Assembly: GCF_009905375.1 (NCBI RefSeq) | Contig: NC_133652.1 | Span: 121,913,797 to 121,977,796, forward strand | Source: Apium graveolens | Taxonomy: Eukaryota > Streptophyta > Magnoliopsida > Apiales > Apiaceae | Length of the DNA: 64,000 bases | Direction: 5' to 3' | Part shown: in pieces, positions 32,213 to 44,500 of the stretch | Numbering within the stretch: the first letter of the stretch is position 1 | How the letters are laid out: each line of letters begins with the position of its first letter | Notes under the pieces: generated by a model | Told to the model about the DNA's origin: nothing | The model's database searches: none | Seen by the model: the letters and a program-made list of their open reading frames with translations, nothing else | Made by a program: the position numbers and the translations under genes

Positions 32213-32504
32213 ATCAGACCATCTACTTTTGAGAATCAATTATGTATAATTATAACTTGTGACAGATAATGGCAATTAACTGTAAATTTATCAAGTAATC
32301 ATTTTGGGTTGTAATAACTTTTAAATTGTGGATTCAAAGACTTGTACTTATTTAAATTTCATCTCTGAGACTATAACGTGTTGTGGTGTGTGTTAGTGTG
32401 GGGTCACACCATAAGGTTATTTATTATTAATTAAGTGAAGTGATATTGTGGAAAGAAAGACCGTGACGACCCGGATCCCCGACCCCGGATCTGGGGGTGT
32501 TACA

Positions 32505-33913
32505 ATCTTCCTTTGATGTAGTCGTCACAGTTTCAATAACATCAGAGTTTAATCCATCAGAGTTTACAGTATCAGGACTTAGACTGTCAGGTTTTTCAGT
32601 ATCAGAGTTTGAGTCTTCATTTTCAAATCTCAGCTGATCATGATCAATGAAATCTTCAAGACCAGTAATCTTCTTGACATCAAAAGAGACATTGATAGAT
32701 TCCATGACCACTTTTGTTCTCAAATTATAGACTCTGAAGGCTTTTGTGGAAAGTGGATATCCAACAAAGATTCCTTCATCAGCTTTTAGATCAAACTTGA
32801 ATAACTGTTTAGGATGAGTCTTGAGAACAAAACACTTGCATCCAAATACATGAAAGTACTTCAGATTTGGCTTCTTTTTCTTCACCATCTCATATGGTGT
32901 TTTTCCATGCTTGTTAATGAGTGTTGCATTTTGAGTAAAACAAGCAGTCTGCACACCTTCAGCCCAGAAATAGGTTGGAAGCTTTGCTTCTTCAAGCATT
33001 GTACGTGCAGCTTCAATGAGAGTTCTATTCTTCCTTTCAACAACTCCATTTTGCTGTGGAGTTCCAGGAGCAGAAAATTCCTGCTTTATTCTATGGTTTT
33101 TGCAGAACTCTTCCATCATCAAATTCTTGAACTCAGTGCCATTATCGCTCCTTAAGATTTTCACAGAATATTTGACCAATTTATCCAGATGTTTGACATG
33201 ATCAATCAAGATAGATGCAGTTTCACTTTTTGTGTGCAAGAAATACACCCATGTATATCTGGTGAACTCATCCACTATGACCAACGCATATTTTTTCTTT
33301 GCAATAGACCTGACATTCACTGGACCAAATAGATCAACATGTAGTAGATGATAAGGCTCAAGAATTGATGATTCAGTCTTGCTCTTGAATGAAGATTTTC
33401 TTTGTTTGGCCTTCTGACAGGAATCACAAAGGCCATTAGGAGCAAATACTGACTTTGGCAGTCCTCTCACAAGATCTTTCTTGACCAGTTCATTTATATT
33501 GTTGAAATTTAAATGAGAGAGTTTCTTGTGCCAATTCCAGCTTTCTTCAATTGATGCTCTACTCATCAGACAAATTGCAGAACCATCCTGTATCCTTTCA
33601 GAACAACTTTGCCTTTAGATTTACTCACAATTTCATAGTGTTCTTCAAAGAAATAAACATGATAACCTCTGTCACAGATTTGACTTATACTCAGCAGATT
33701 GTGTTTAAGTCCTGAGACCAGAGCTACATCTTTAATAATGACATTCCCAAGATTGATATTGCCATATCCCAATGTTTTTCCAATATTGCCATCTCCATAG
33801 GAAACACTTGGGCCAGCTTTCTCCATAAAGTCTGATAGCAGGGCCTTATTTCCAGTCATATGTCCTGAATATCCACTGTCCAGAACTAGAATATTTTTCA
33901 TGTTGCCCTGCAA
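32505..33913 (-). pseudogene. Protease and integrase part of pol of Copia A
   Basis: Minus-strand frames 33913-33566 and 33566-32505. Protease: LVLDSGYSGHMTGN (normally a Cys or Ser after DSG, here Tyr) and the conserved GLKHNLLSISQICD. Then a short frame break near 33566 (the next ATG is MSRASIEES). Integrase: zinc site WHKKLSHLN...CDSCQKAKQ, catalytic HVDLFGP, LRSDNGTEF and QNGVVERKNR, and the C-terminal DEGIFVGYP. The frame is cut inside the linker (IETVTTTSKED) by solo LTR D and resumes at 3877. Upstream, the join with gag has two in-frame stops. Confidence 0.85.
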
Positions 33914-33925
33914 TCACAAAGACCA

Positions 33926-36262
33926 CTAATTATTAGTTTTAAGGACCCAGACTTTCTTGGATCCTTTGGCCTTATTAAGTTTGTTAACATTTGCAGCGGA
34001 TTTAACATTAGAGTTTATGTTAACATTTTTCTTATCAGAACTTACACTATCAGACTTTGAAACAGAATTTATACTAGAAGGAACAATGAAAACTTTCTTT
34101 AAAGAAGGTTTTATTTGATAATAATCATAGTACAAACTATGATATTCCTTACAAGTATAAATGGAATGCCATAAACTACCACAATGAAAACAAGGATTTT
34201 GTGGTTTGTATCTAACAGACTGACTCTTAACTCCTGATTTTGAAGGTAAGGAGTTAATATTCTTATTCTTCCTGCAAAAAGAAGCCAGATGGTTAGAACT
34301 TCCAAAGTTATGACATGTTTTCCTAGGAGCATCAGGAACAGGTTTGTAATCATTGCTTTTATTTACACCTTCCTTTCCATTCCTATTTTTCCTAGGTGAT
34401 TTTACCTTGTTTGCATTCTTAACATCTTTCAGCTTATGCTTAAGCTGCTTCTTTGTCATTAAGCCTATGTTTACTTCAGCTGTCTTTTCCTGTTTTAATT
34501 TGTCAGAAGTTAATTCCTCTTTAACTTCTGATTTCTCATATTCAGACTTAAAAGTTACAAACTTAACAGGTTTTAACTTTGGCTTTTGCCTAAAAACAGG
34601 CTTAATTTCTTCAAATCCTTTATCATTCTTATCCTCTCCATAACCTAAGCCCTCTTTCCAGTTTCCACTACTTAGCAAATTTTGAGTTGTTTTTCCAAAA
34701 TTAGTCCAAGTCCTGATAATCTCTCTTTCCTTTTCTAACTCAATTTTTAGAGATTCATTCATTTTTAGCACTTCATCCCTAACATAGAAAGCATCATCTC
34801 TATCCTTCTGAGTTTGATGAAACATGACTAACTCTTTTTCTAAGAAATCATTTCTTTTCTTAAAAGCAAGATTTTCAGAAGTTAATCTTTCACATGTTAA
34901 AGTTTGATCTCTATAACTAACAAACATGGTTTTAAGATATCTTCTCAACTCATTAATATCATCAGTATGAAAAGCATAAGTAGTCTGAGGTACCTTTGTT
35001 TCAGCAGCTTCAGAACTGCTCTCAGCACTTTCTTTATCAGTATTTGCCATCAATGCATAGTTCTCCTCACTTTCAGAGTCTGAGGTATCTGTCCAACTTT
35101 TCTGCTTTGTGATAAGAGCCTTGCCTTTGTCACCCTTTACCTTCTTGCAATCAGGAGATATGTGGCCTTTCTCACCACAGTTATAGCATTTAACATTGGT
35201 ATAATCTCCTCTGTCAGACTTTCCTCCTCTGCCTTCAGATCTTCTGAAATTCTTCTTATCAAAACTTATGCCTTTCCTGGAAAACTTCTTTCCCTTCCTG
35301 AGCTTCCTGTATGTAATCTTTGTGATTCCTTTCACCAAAAGAGCACACAGCTTCATCATCTCCTCATCAGCATCAGTCTCAGGCAAGCTTTCAGAATCTG
35401 AGTCATCATCACTTTCAGAACTTGATGACTCAGTTTCAGACTTTATGAAAAGAGCTTTACCCTTGTCTTTCCTTGAGGAAGCTGCTTTGGGGGATTCTTC
35501 TTCAGCCTTAAGAGCAACTGTCCTTGACTTTCCTCCTTTTCTCTTGCTTCTTTGTTCCATCTCAAGTTCATGAGTCTTGAGCATTCCATAGATTTCATCA
35601 AGAGTTGTTTCATCAAGATTGTAGTTGTCTCTTATTGTCGTTGCCTTCAAATCCCAGCATTCAGGAAGAGCTAACAGGAATTTAAGGTTTGAATCTTCAA
35701 GATCATACTCTTTATCAACCAATGACAAATTATTCAAAAGTTTGACAAATCTATCATATAAATCATTCAATGACTCATTAGTATTTGAGTCAAAATGTTC
35801 ATACTCTTGAGTGAGTATTGTCTTCCTGTTCTTCTTAATTGTGTCAGTTCCCTGACACCTTGTTTCCAGAGCATCCCATATCTCCTTAGCAGTCTTGCAG
35901 TTGATTACCATGTTTGACATTACATTATCAATGGCACTATGCAGTAAGTGTCGTACCTTAGCATCCTTAGCAATTGATGCTATATCTTCAGCAGTATAAT
36001 CACTCTTCTCCTTTGGTACGGTCTTTTCTACTTCACCTGCAACTGCAACAACGAGCTTGGTTGGTTTGTGAGGCCCTTCCTTGATTCTATCAAGGTATTC
36101 TGGATCTGTTGCTTCCAGGAACATGGTCATCCTTACCTTCCATATGGGATATTCAGATGGTCTCAGTATGGGAACTCTGATGGTCTCATACCGACTCTGA
36201 ATTTGTGTCTTTGGTGGTTCCTCAGTTTTGGAAGGCTTAGTTGGAGTTTCTGTGTCAGACAT
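33926..36262 (-). CDS. gag: gag of Copia A, 778 codons, open
   Basis: ATG 36262 (MSDTETPTKPSKTEEPP), 43 bases after the primer site. UBN2-type gag core about residues 30-240; acidic Ser-rich segment (ESSSSESDDDSDSE) near 275-295; zinc knuckle CYNCGEKGHISPDC near 360; coiled coil about 430-540; C-terminal region with a second CCHC-like CFHCGSLWHSIYTC near 700 and a degenerate CHNFGSSNHLASFC. It ends KKVWVLKTNN then TAG. Seven codons further a TGA follows, then the protease, all in one frame. Nucleocapsid function is expected. Long C-terminally extended gag is typical of SIRE/Maximus relatives. Confidence 0.85.
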   Translation of the reverse strand: MSDTETPTKPSKTEEPPKTQIQSRYETIRVPILRPSEYPIWKVRMTMFLEATDPEYLDRIKEGPHKPTKLVVAVAGEVEKTVPKEKSDYTAEDIASIAKDAKVRHLLHSAIDNVMSNMVINCKTAKEIWDALETRCQGTDTIKKNRKTILTQEYEHFDSNTNESLNDLYDRFVKLLNNLSLVDKEYDLEDSNLKFLLALPECWDLKATTIRDNYNLDETTLDEIYGMLKTHELEMEQRSKRKGGKSRTVALKAEEESPKAASSRKDKGKALFIKSETESSSSESDDDSDSESLPETDADEEMMKLCALLVKGITKITYRKLRKGKKFSRKGISFDKKNFRRSEGRGGKSDRGDYTNVKCYNCGEKGHISPDCKKVKGDKGKALITKQKSWTDTSDSESEENYALMANTDKESAESSSEAAETKVPQTTYAFHTDDINELRRYLKTMFVSYRDQTLTCERLTSENLAFKKRNDFLEKELVMFHQTQKDRDDAFYVRDEVLKMNESLKIELEKEREIIRTWTNFGKTTQNLLSSGNWKEGLGYGEDKNDKGFEEIKPVFRQKPKLKPVKFVTFKSEYEKSEVKEELTSDKLKQEKTAEVNIGLMTKKQLKHKLKDVKNANKVKSPRKNRNGKEGVNKSNDYKPVPDAPRKTCHNFGSSNHLASFCRKNKNINSLPSKSGVKSQSVRYKPQNPCFHCGSLWHSIYTCKEYHSLYYDYYQIKPSLKKVFIVPSSINSVSKSDSVSSDKKNVNINSNVKSAANVNKLNKAKGSKKVWVLKTNN

Positions 36263-36304
36263 GATTGTGTTTGGATCTTTAACTGTATGTGTGTTAACAG
36301 ATAT

Positions 36305-36316
36305 GCACTGATACCA
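36305..36316 (-). other. Primer binding site of Copia A
   Basis: The minus strand reads TGGTATCAGTGC, one base different from the iMet primer site TGGTATCAGAGC present in B. Confidence 0.8.
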
Positions 36317-36318
36317 CT

Positions 36319-36921
36319 TGTTAGGTCACACACACTGTAGAGGGGGGTGAATACAGTGTATAATACAATCAAATCGATATTAAGTAACAGAAAACAAACT
36401 TTATTGAAATAATAAACTCTGTTACAGTATGGAACTGTTACCTCTCAGTGATGAAAAAATATCACGAGAGCTGCTAGGGTTACAATGAATAATCTTCTCG
36501 AATATGATAACACTTATAGTGTAAACCCTATGTCTGTGTTTATATACTACACAGTTACAAGATAATCGGTAATTGATATGGAATATAATTCTGCTTCCTA
36601 AAATATATCAATCAGATATCTTTTCTTCCAAGTATTCCATTCTTCACGGAACTCCTTCTTCATGCATATCTCTTCTTATGTTTATCTTGATCTTCTTTCC
36701 TTTAATCAGCTACTGTCTTTATCTGATCGTCCTTCAGCACTTAATTTCTGATATCTAACTTCTGATGATTATCTCCTGATAATATAAGTACTGATATCCT
36801 TAAGTCCTGACTTCCAGTATAAGTACTGATCAACGGTTAAGTACTGATTTGTCTTGTTAAGTAAGATCTGAAATCTAAACATAAATTATATTAGCCATGA
36901 CAATATCAAATATATATAACA
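36319..36921 (-). repeat. 5' LTR of Copia A
   Basis: 603 bp. The minus strand starts TGTTATATATATTTG and ends GTGACCTAACA, with terminal TGTTA/TAACA symmetry. TATA box TATATAAA at 36539-36546 (minus). Contains ordered CAGTACTTA/CAGAACTTA words. It matches the LTR of B (56382-56984, also 603 bp) in opposite orientation. Confidence 0.9.
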
Positions 36922-39102
36922 ATAAATAAAATATATGCATTTGTTTTGACCGCTATGTGTTGTTTGATTAACAGCTATGTATGATTTATGGTGTATTGGG
37001 TTGTCCGCTTGACTAATTATGGAGTCGTATTGAATTGTTTTCACTTTTAAAAGTTGATTTAGTGCAAATTTATTCGCATAAATACTTGGAATGTCTCTAA
37101 AATTGTTTCCATGGTTTTATAATTACAAAAATTATTTTTGGGGTTTTACAAAATTTAGAAATTAATATTTCATCAATTATTTAGCCATGTAAGATTTTTT
37201 TATTACATTTATTTGTAAAATCTGTATTTAATTCCAGAATTCTTCCAAAATTATGAAATTGATATTTATTTAAGTTTGGAATATTTCGAGAATTTTAAAA
37301 TTATTTTGGAAATTTTCGAGATTAATTTCACTCACGTGTCGATTCATTTAATTGCTAAAATTGGGTATAAATTGTGTTTCAGAAATTATTTTAAAATTAC
37401 CAAAGTTATGTTTTTATAAACTTCGGGATATTTGTAGCATTTTAAGACTGTTTTCGTGAATTTCTGAGTTTATTTTAAGTGCAGCTCGGTTCATAAATTA
37501 TGAAATGCGGGTACGAGTTGTATTTCAAACGTACTTTAAAAATTAGGGAAATTTTATTTTATTAATTTCGGGATTTTTAGAAAAATTTAAGACTATTTTG
37601 ATAATTTTCTGAATTTATTTTATGTGCGGCTTAGCTCGATAAATTGCGAAATAGCGAATCAGAAAGAGGGCTGTAGTGTATTTTATTAATACGTGTTTAT
37701 GTTATATGCACGTGTCGAGTTTTTAGCAACTGATACCTGGCTGTTGCCATTTCGTTGCTGGAAAAAAAAATAAACAGAAAAAAACACCACAGCATCTCCC
37801 TGTTCTCTGTGGTATCAGTATCTTTCCTTACGAAGGTTTAATCTCTCCTCGTCTCTCCTATCTCATTTCCTTCCCATGATTTTGTTTTTCTTCTATCTGA
37901 TTCCCCGTGGTTCTGTGTGTTCTCCCCTGTGGCTCCGTTTTCAGAACCATCGCCTCCGCCTTCCTCTAACCTCCGGCGAGGAGGTACGGTGGCGAAGTGT
38001 GTTCCGTTTGGTGCAGTTCCCGGGGTGTGCTTATTGTGTAAGTACTTCGAATCATTCAGCCTTGAACCTGAGCCACATCATTTGATCTTTGAGCCGTAAG
38101 CCTTATTCTTTGTGAACCATCCCTTGTTAATTTCCAGATGCTAAACCACACAATTATGATACTACTCCCCAAATATGTAACCACCAAACACCAAATACTG
38201 GAACAGAATTGTTTAAACATACAGAAACTTTTATACTCAACCATACCTTGTGACATCAAAGTACTAAAACCTTGTAAAGACATTGTTCATCTAATACCCG
38301 ATTATCCTACAGGCTGAAGGCCATTTCTTTTATATACTTTGACATACCCTTTTGGCACCCATGAATTTTCACCATGCTCTTATACAAATGTTCTATTGTT
38401 ATTGATTATGATCCGGTTTTATTGAATTATATTGTTTATCATATTGAACTGCTTTATAATTGGATAGTTTTCTTTATGTGGACCAGATTCGTGGTCAGAC
38501 CAGATCAATGGTCAACTTAGGCCAATGTGTGCCTTGGATCCAGTAGTTAGAGTAGTGCTGTGTGCTTTGCTCGGGGTTAGTGCGTGACTGATCAGCAGCC
38601 TAACCTTGGTTTTAAAAACTTAAAATGAATATCCAATTCTATTGATTGTTTAACAAGAAACTTGATTCCTTTGAATCATCTCGTTTGATCATTGTTTAGC
38701 CTCTGTTATTGTTATTGTGACTTGCTGAGCTAGTTGGCTCACTCTTGCGAATCTTTTTATATATTTTACAGTTAAAAAGGATATGGATGATAGTGTAGTT
38801 CTTCAGTCCAAAGTGCAAGCTAGGATTGCAGTTTGAGTTGGATCGAGCTAGCTGAAGCTTCATATAGTAGTGAAATAATAAGATTGTAAGAATAATTTCA
38901 TTATCAGTTGTAAGTTAAATTAGTTGGGATTTGGTACGTTGTAATAAAAGTTAAGGTTATGGCTTGTTTTCATACTTTAACCTGTTGCGATCCGTGGTTA
39001 TGTGAAGCAGGGTCATTGCAAATAATATTTCTTATACAGGTTTATATATTGTGTATGTGTTGTGGACCCCAAACTTCTGACCCGGGTTTGGAGCGCGCCA
39101 CA
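36922..39102 (+). repeat. 5' LTR of G, missing its first 56 bases and about 1.1 kb internally
   Basis: Aligns with the 3' LTR from 45038 onward. At 38039-38040 it jumps from the equivalent of 46159 to 47279, so about 1.12 kb of the 3' LTR is not represented. It ends CGCGCCACA and is followed by the primer site. It contains the short ORF MDDSVVLQSKVQARIAV at 38783-38836 after TATTTTACAG. Confidence 0.85.
38783..38836 (+). CDS. Very short LTR ORF (17 codons) in G, 5' copy
   Basis: Directly follows the acceptor-like TATATTTTACAG, as do the short ORFs of the LTRs of E and D. The 3' LTR copy at 48022-48075 keeps start, stop and length with three amino-acid differences. Low support as a gene. Confidence 0.2.
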   Translation: MDDSVVLQSKVQARIAV

Positions 39103-39105
39103 GGT

Positions 39106-39117
39106 TGGTATCAGGGA
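39106..39117 (+). other. Primer binding site remnant of G
   Basis: TGGTATCAGGGA, three bases after the LTR; resembles TGGTATCAGAGC. Confidence 0.7.
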
Positions 39118-41550
39118 TACAGGTTATAAGTCACTGAAACAAGCCTAGATTGTCGGGATTGGGTAGAGGGTTAGGATTAGGAATAGGAAATAGAAAGATA
39201 AGACGTTGTAAGGATAAGTGCAACTGTATAGTAGGTCTCCGGCACGGTTCATATTGCGATTCGGGATTCTTAACATTGCGACGTGATTTCAAGACAACGA
39301 CAATGGCAGATCCTGCTTTCCCTGCATCATCTGATTATTTGGAGCTTTCCGTTCTAGGATCGTCATTTTCTCCCAGATTGGATTTGCACCTTGTTCTTCC
39401 ATCGGTATTATGTGTATTACCCTCTATCATGACAATTGCCCCTCTCCAAGTTATTCTACGCTATTCTACCACCTCTTAATATGAGATTACCTATTTAAGA
39501 ATCTCCATCTATTTATTATTGTTAAACTGGACAATCGGCTTTGAGTGTTTCTTTACAATTTACCCTGCACCCTGTTCTATACCTCAATTTAAAACTTGTC
39601 CTATGAAGCAACAATACCTACGAGGATGAATTCGGGAGCTACAGTAAATAGTGAGTACTGGAGATATAAATAAAGGTGAGAAGAAGTTTAGAAAGAAGAT
39701 TCACATGTTTCGAAGGATCGTTGCTACCAGATTAAATGAAGCCATTAGTGATTAGGCCACCCATGGCTAGCTTGTGGAATAAATTAGATGAGTTTTGAAA
39801 GAGTGTTAGAAATGATGATGGATCTGGAGCTTTCTCGAAGTGAGATAATGGTGTTATGACGATATGATGTATTTATAGTAACAAGGTGATGTGATATTAA
39901 CCGACTTGTTGACTATTGGATAGTCTGTTCCACTTAACGATTGCAAAGTTATTAACAAGAGTATTACCAGTATGTAAGTCTTGATGTGAAGCCACGAATA
40001 AGATAATATGCAACGACAGTTGAAGGTTACATCAATTAAGGAAGGTAATAGACCCAATGAAGGAGAGGAGATAAATATAAGTGAAAGGATGTTTGTGTGA
40101 TCATTTCTTTAACTTGGTATCTGGTTATAAGAAGGACAACATCCAACTCATATAGTAAGGACAACCAGATTTGTGATTTTCAAAAATTTTAAACAAGTTT
40201 TCAAAAAAAGATATTTCCTTACAAAATTTCTAAAAGCCTTTTTGGAATAAAATAAGTTTTAAACCTTGGTTGTCAAGTTACTACTTGAGTTTCGTGTTTG
40301 TTAAAAGACCGGATTATCTGGAAGAATACTTATTTTAGACTCAGTATTGTTAATTCAGAAAATAAAGTGATCCGCGATTATGAAAAAGTTGATTATTCCT
40401 AACGGTAAGGTGAAATGTTGTTCGACAAGGTTAATAACAGAATCTGCGTACGGAGTAATTATTCATCCAGTTGTAGAGACCATTAAAGTTTAAAGAATTC
40501 ATTGATTTAAAAAAAAACCCGGGCGTGATCGAAGGAGATTGGGAAGATTTCCAAACTTTTCCAAAAAAAGAATATTATTAATAAAAGGATCGTTATGTTG
40601 AATGATTCGTGATTATTCTAAACTACAAAGAGGAAACTCAAAGTTATTTGGTAGGAATGCCATTATGATCGAACAAGCTCGAAAGATGAATACAAGTGAA
40701 ATGTGGATGGTGACCAATGGTATCGTTCTTGTCTTCAATATTACAGCGTATATTCCTTTTTGATTCCTAAACAAGTATGAACTTCTTTTCTTAAATAAAC
40801 TCCTTGCTATGATATCGAAAAGGAGGATATTGCATTCCTTTCAAATTTAATTGTTTCCCTCAAGTTCTGCTTTCTAATTGGGACAAACAGTGTTATGGTG
40901 AAACACTTTGTTAGAATGACGAAGAGTCGGGTGGGACACCACCTAATCATGTGCTGTATGCCATATGGTATGAAAGACTGGTCATCTTAAGTACCACTGT
41001 GGTTGTCTCATTCATATCCAAATCATTATTTCTTTCTTCTTTTCAACTTCAAGTTTATTGAATTATGAATCCTTCTAGTTATTTCGTTATACCGTCATTC
41101 TTTGCAAAAAAAAATTTCAAACAAATCAACGTATTATGAACCAAGTGGACGAAGTTCCATCTACCTCTCATACATGGAAAGGAAACAAGGGTATATGGCG
41201 AGGATTGCAAATCACTAGCCCCAATCAGGGATCCACTAGGAGCCAAGGGAATCTATTCCAATAAGGAATACGTCTTCGAGAACAAGAATTTGCGATTTTT
41301 CTGTGAAATATGTTAATCAGAATACGGACGTGATGACATGGATGATTATGGTGAATACCTTATGCGTTAAAGTATTGAAAGATGTGGAAGCAACTTGATT
41401 GTTTATTTTCCCCAAGGTATTGTTGATAAGATGATTTACCCCGTTGGATTGATAAGATTATGACGAAAGGACTAGCGAATTTAAGAACGCGTAATTATTA
41501 AATAAGTAAGTACTAATGGCGGGATTGAGATTCCTGGCAACAAGTTTATG
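39118..41550 (+). other. Leader and unreadable gag region of G
   Basis: By position this should hold gag. I find no intact gag motif or zinc knuckle; frames are short. An ORF at 39303-39479 (MADPAFPASSDYLEL...) occupies the same place as the extra pre-gag ORF of E but shows no clear similarity. Confidence 0.5.
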
Positions 41551-44500
41551 AGGATTTGATATTATTTAAGATAGGAGAATTTGACATTACTCTACAGAAT
41601 GGATTAATTATTTAAGCATGATGCCTAGAGAGACTGTCGCGCGGAAAGATAGTTCTGAAGACGCCAAATGAGAATGTGACAAGGTTCAGAAGATGAAGGA
41701 AGGTAATGAATTTGTTAACGATGATTTAAGCCAAGAAGTTACGGTGATCAAAAGGTAAGCACTATGGTGATTATGAATAAATGTCAGGAGTAAACAGAAT
41801 TTGAAGGTTTTATAGTAATTAATGAATTTCAAGATATGTTTCCAGACGAATTACCAATATTTCCTCCAGATAGAGAAATTGAGTTCATGATTGACTTAGC
41901 ATCTGAAATGAAACAAGTGTCCAAGGCCCTACACAGAATAACGCCAGTCAAAATGAAGGAGTTAGCAAAGTAGATGCAATAAATGCTAGAAGAAAAAACG
42001 ATTAGACCTAGTGTACCCCATAAGGTGCACCGGTATTAAGTGTTAATAAGAAAGATGGAAGTAGGAGATTATGCGTCGACTAGCGAAAGCTCAACAAGTT
42101 TACTATCAAGAGCAAGTATCTGTTACCTCGACCCAATGATTTGTTTGATCAAACGAAAGAAGCAAAGTACTTTTATAAGATTGATTTAAGACTTGGTATT
42201 TCACCAATTAAAGATTAAACCTATGGATATATCAAAGATAATTTTCAGAACTAAGTACTGTTTTCGTATTGTCATTTGGATTAACCAATATACCAGTAAT
42301 ATTTGAACTGGATGGACAGAACCTATAAGGAACCTTTAAGGAATATCTGGATAAGCTGTAGTTGTGATACTTAAAGTCAACAGAGGACCATGCAAATCAT
42401 TTAATGATAACTGGGAAGTTGGAGAAGAAAGAAGTTGTATGAAATATAGTTCTTAGCATAAATAGTCAATGTGGAGAAGATCAAAAGAGATTCAGCAAAA
42501 ATTAAAGTTATTATGAATAAAAAGAGACCAGAAACACCAACAAAAGTAAGAGGTTTTATCATGGGCCTGTTACTATCGGAAATTTATGCAAGATTTCTTG
42601 AAAGTTGCAATATCTTGGACGAAGCTAACCAGAAAAAGCAAGAAGTTTATATGAAGTAGAGAAGGGTGAAGAAAGTTTTACGGATTTAAATGAAAGAATG
42701 GTTACAACACCTGCTTTATCATTTTGAAAGTATCAAGGAGATTTGGTAGTTTATAGTGATGCTTCTCATAAGGGAATAAGATGTGTGTTGATGCAGCCAA
42801 TAAAGTTATTGTATATGCACCCAGACAACCGAAACCTTATGAGCAGAAGTATCCTACCCACAATTAGGACTAACAGTAGTAATATTTGTTTGAAAGATTG
42901 GGAAACATGATATGTATGGAGAAAAGTATAAGATCTATGCGGACCATAAAAGTTTGAAGTATGTACTCACGAGGAAAAACAAATGTAGAGGCAGGCGATA
43001 AGCAAAAAGGAGAGAATGAACGTAGAAACTGTACCAGAAGAATTATCTATGGAATTTTAGAAGTTGGAGTTGGAAGTCAGACATATAATTCCAAGGAAAC
43101 AAAGATGGGTAGTATGACCCTTCAGTCAGAATTGCTAAGAAAAGATAAGGAAATGACAAGGGAAGATAATGGATCATGATAATAACAGTTAGTAAGAGGA
43201 AGATTATGCACCCGGAAGAACAATCACGATATTCCTAGATTTTCTTCTAGCACTTGGATGCTATAAGTAGAAGGATTAAGAAATGAGATCCCACAGGGAA
43301 TTCACAATATAAAGTATTTAATTTACTAAAGAGATGCCAAGATATACGGAAATTTAAAGAAAAATAGTGATAACCAGGTATAAGAAGGGAATTTCAAGAT
43401 GGATTAGGAAGTGTGGACATGTCAAAGGATTAAGGCGAAGTATTGAAGGCCTAGTAGATAAGGCAGACCCAGGAAGTGGTTTTACAATAAGCAAATCGTG
43501 AAGTGTACCAGTGATGTTAAGGGAGAAACAAGAATGAAAGTATAAAGAGTATGTACTGATTATCGGGAGTTTAACAAAACAACGAATAAGGAGAAGTGGG
43601 ACCCTATAAAGAATTGATTACTTACGAGATTGAATTCAAGAAGTATGTTATATCTCGGGGATTAACTTAAGATCCAACCTGAGAATATATCAGAGATTAC
43701 GATTAAAGTGAGTTAAGAGCATTGGAAGCTCTGGTGATATTATATGAAATAACAAGTGTATCAGGTGACTATAAGGAATTAAGGATCATGGTGTATAAGG
43801 AATACTTAGTTAAACAAACGGTATTTATTGATAACATCCTCAGCTACTCAAAGAATAAGAAAGTCTGCGTGGAATGCCCAAGGATTTTTCTCCAAGAATC
43901 AGAAGAACAGCAACTATGCGTTGAGTTTTCAAGAATGAAATTTTGACTAAGGCTAACAAAAGACTCTGATTAATCCGTTAAAAACTACCTGAGCAAAGCC
44001 GTATGGTAACAGATGCCTTATGCCGACAGAAAGGATTGGATGTAATTAAGACCACCGAGAAGTTAATAAACGAATTGGAAAGAGTGGAATCTAAAGTTTA
44101 AATACTTAAAGGTAATAATATGTGAATATATGAGATTACTTTTTAGCCTTAACTGATGGAAAAGAGTAAGAGATGTTTAAATGTTTAGAAACCAAGTTGA
44201 AAACGAGCACCGCCTATCATCCTTAGATGGAGAGTCAAAGTACGGAAGTGATTCAGGAAACGTAAGATATGTTGAGAGGTTGTGTTTTAAGGAAACACTG
44301 GAATGATCATTTATCATCGATGTCAGCTTTGGAATGTCATTTTATCCAGCTTCATGTAAACGCAAGTGTAGGTCCCCATTTTTATTGAAATAAAGTGGGA
44401 GAAAGAAAGTTGTTAAATTCCAAGTTAATTCAGCACACCAAGAGCGTAGTAATATTGATTGAAGCAGCTCGGAGTAGACAAAGAAAGAAGGCGAAATTGT

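Larger units (their letters stand above)
30261..32504. mobile_element. Solo LTR D, third piece
   Basis: Ends CCGGATCTGGGGGTGTTACA, the standard 3' end of this LTR type, followed by the target copy ATCTT. It includes a TA microsatellite (about 30350-30382), a 60-64 bp tandem array (30432-30755), a GGCCGGGTGGCGGTCC-rich segment (31250-31330) and a 33-codon ORF near the end. There is no primer site or internal domain after it, which shows that D is a lone LTR. Confidence 0.8.
32505..36921 (-). mobile_element. Copia element A, 5' portion with LTR, minus strand
   Basis: From right to left: 5' LTR (36921-36319), primer site, gag, protease and integrase, up to the insertion of D. The insertion target in the LTR of G is marked by ATAAA at 36922-36926; the other copy is outside the window. 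The same family occurs again as B at 56382. Confidence 0.9.

Noticed and set aside
38056..38283. 75-codon minus-strand ORF found in both LTRs of G (also 47296-47523)
   Set aside because: Conservation is explained by LTR duplication; no motif or promoter seen.
39303..39479. Short ORF after the primer site of G as homologue of the pre-gag ORF of E
   Set aside because: Position matches, but apart from a similar start I see no sequence similarity.
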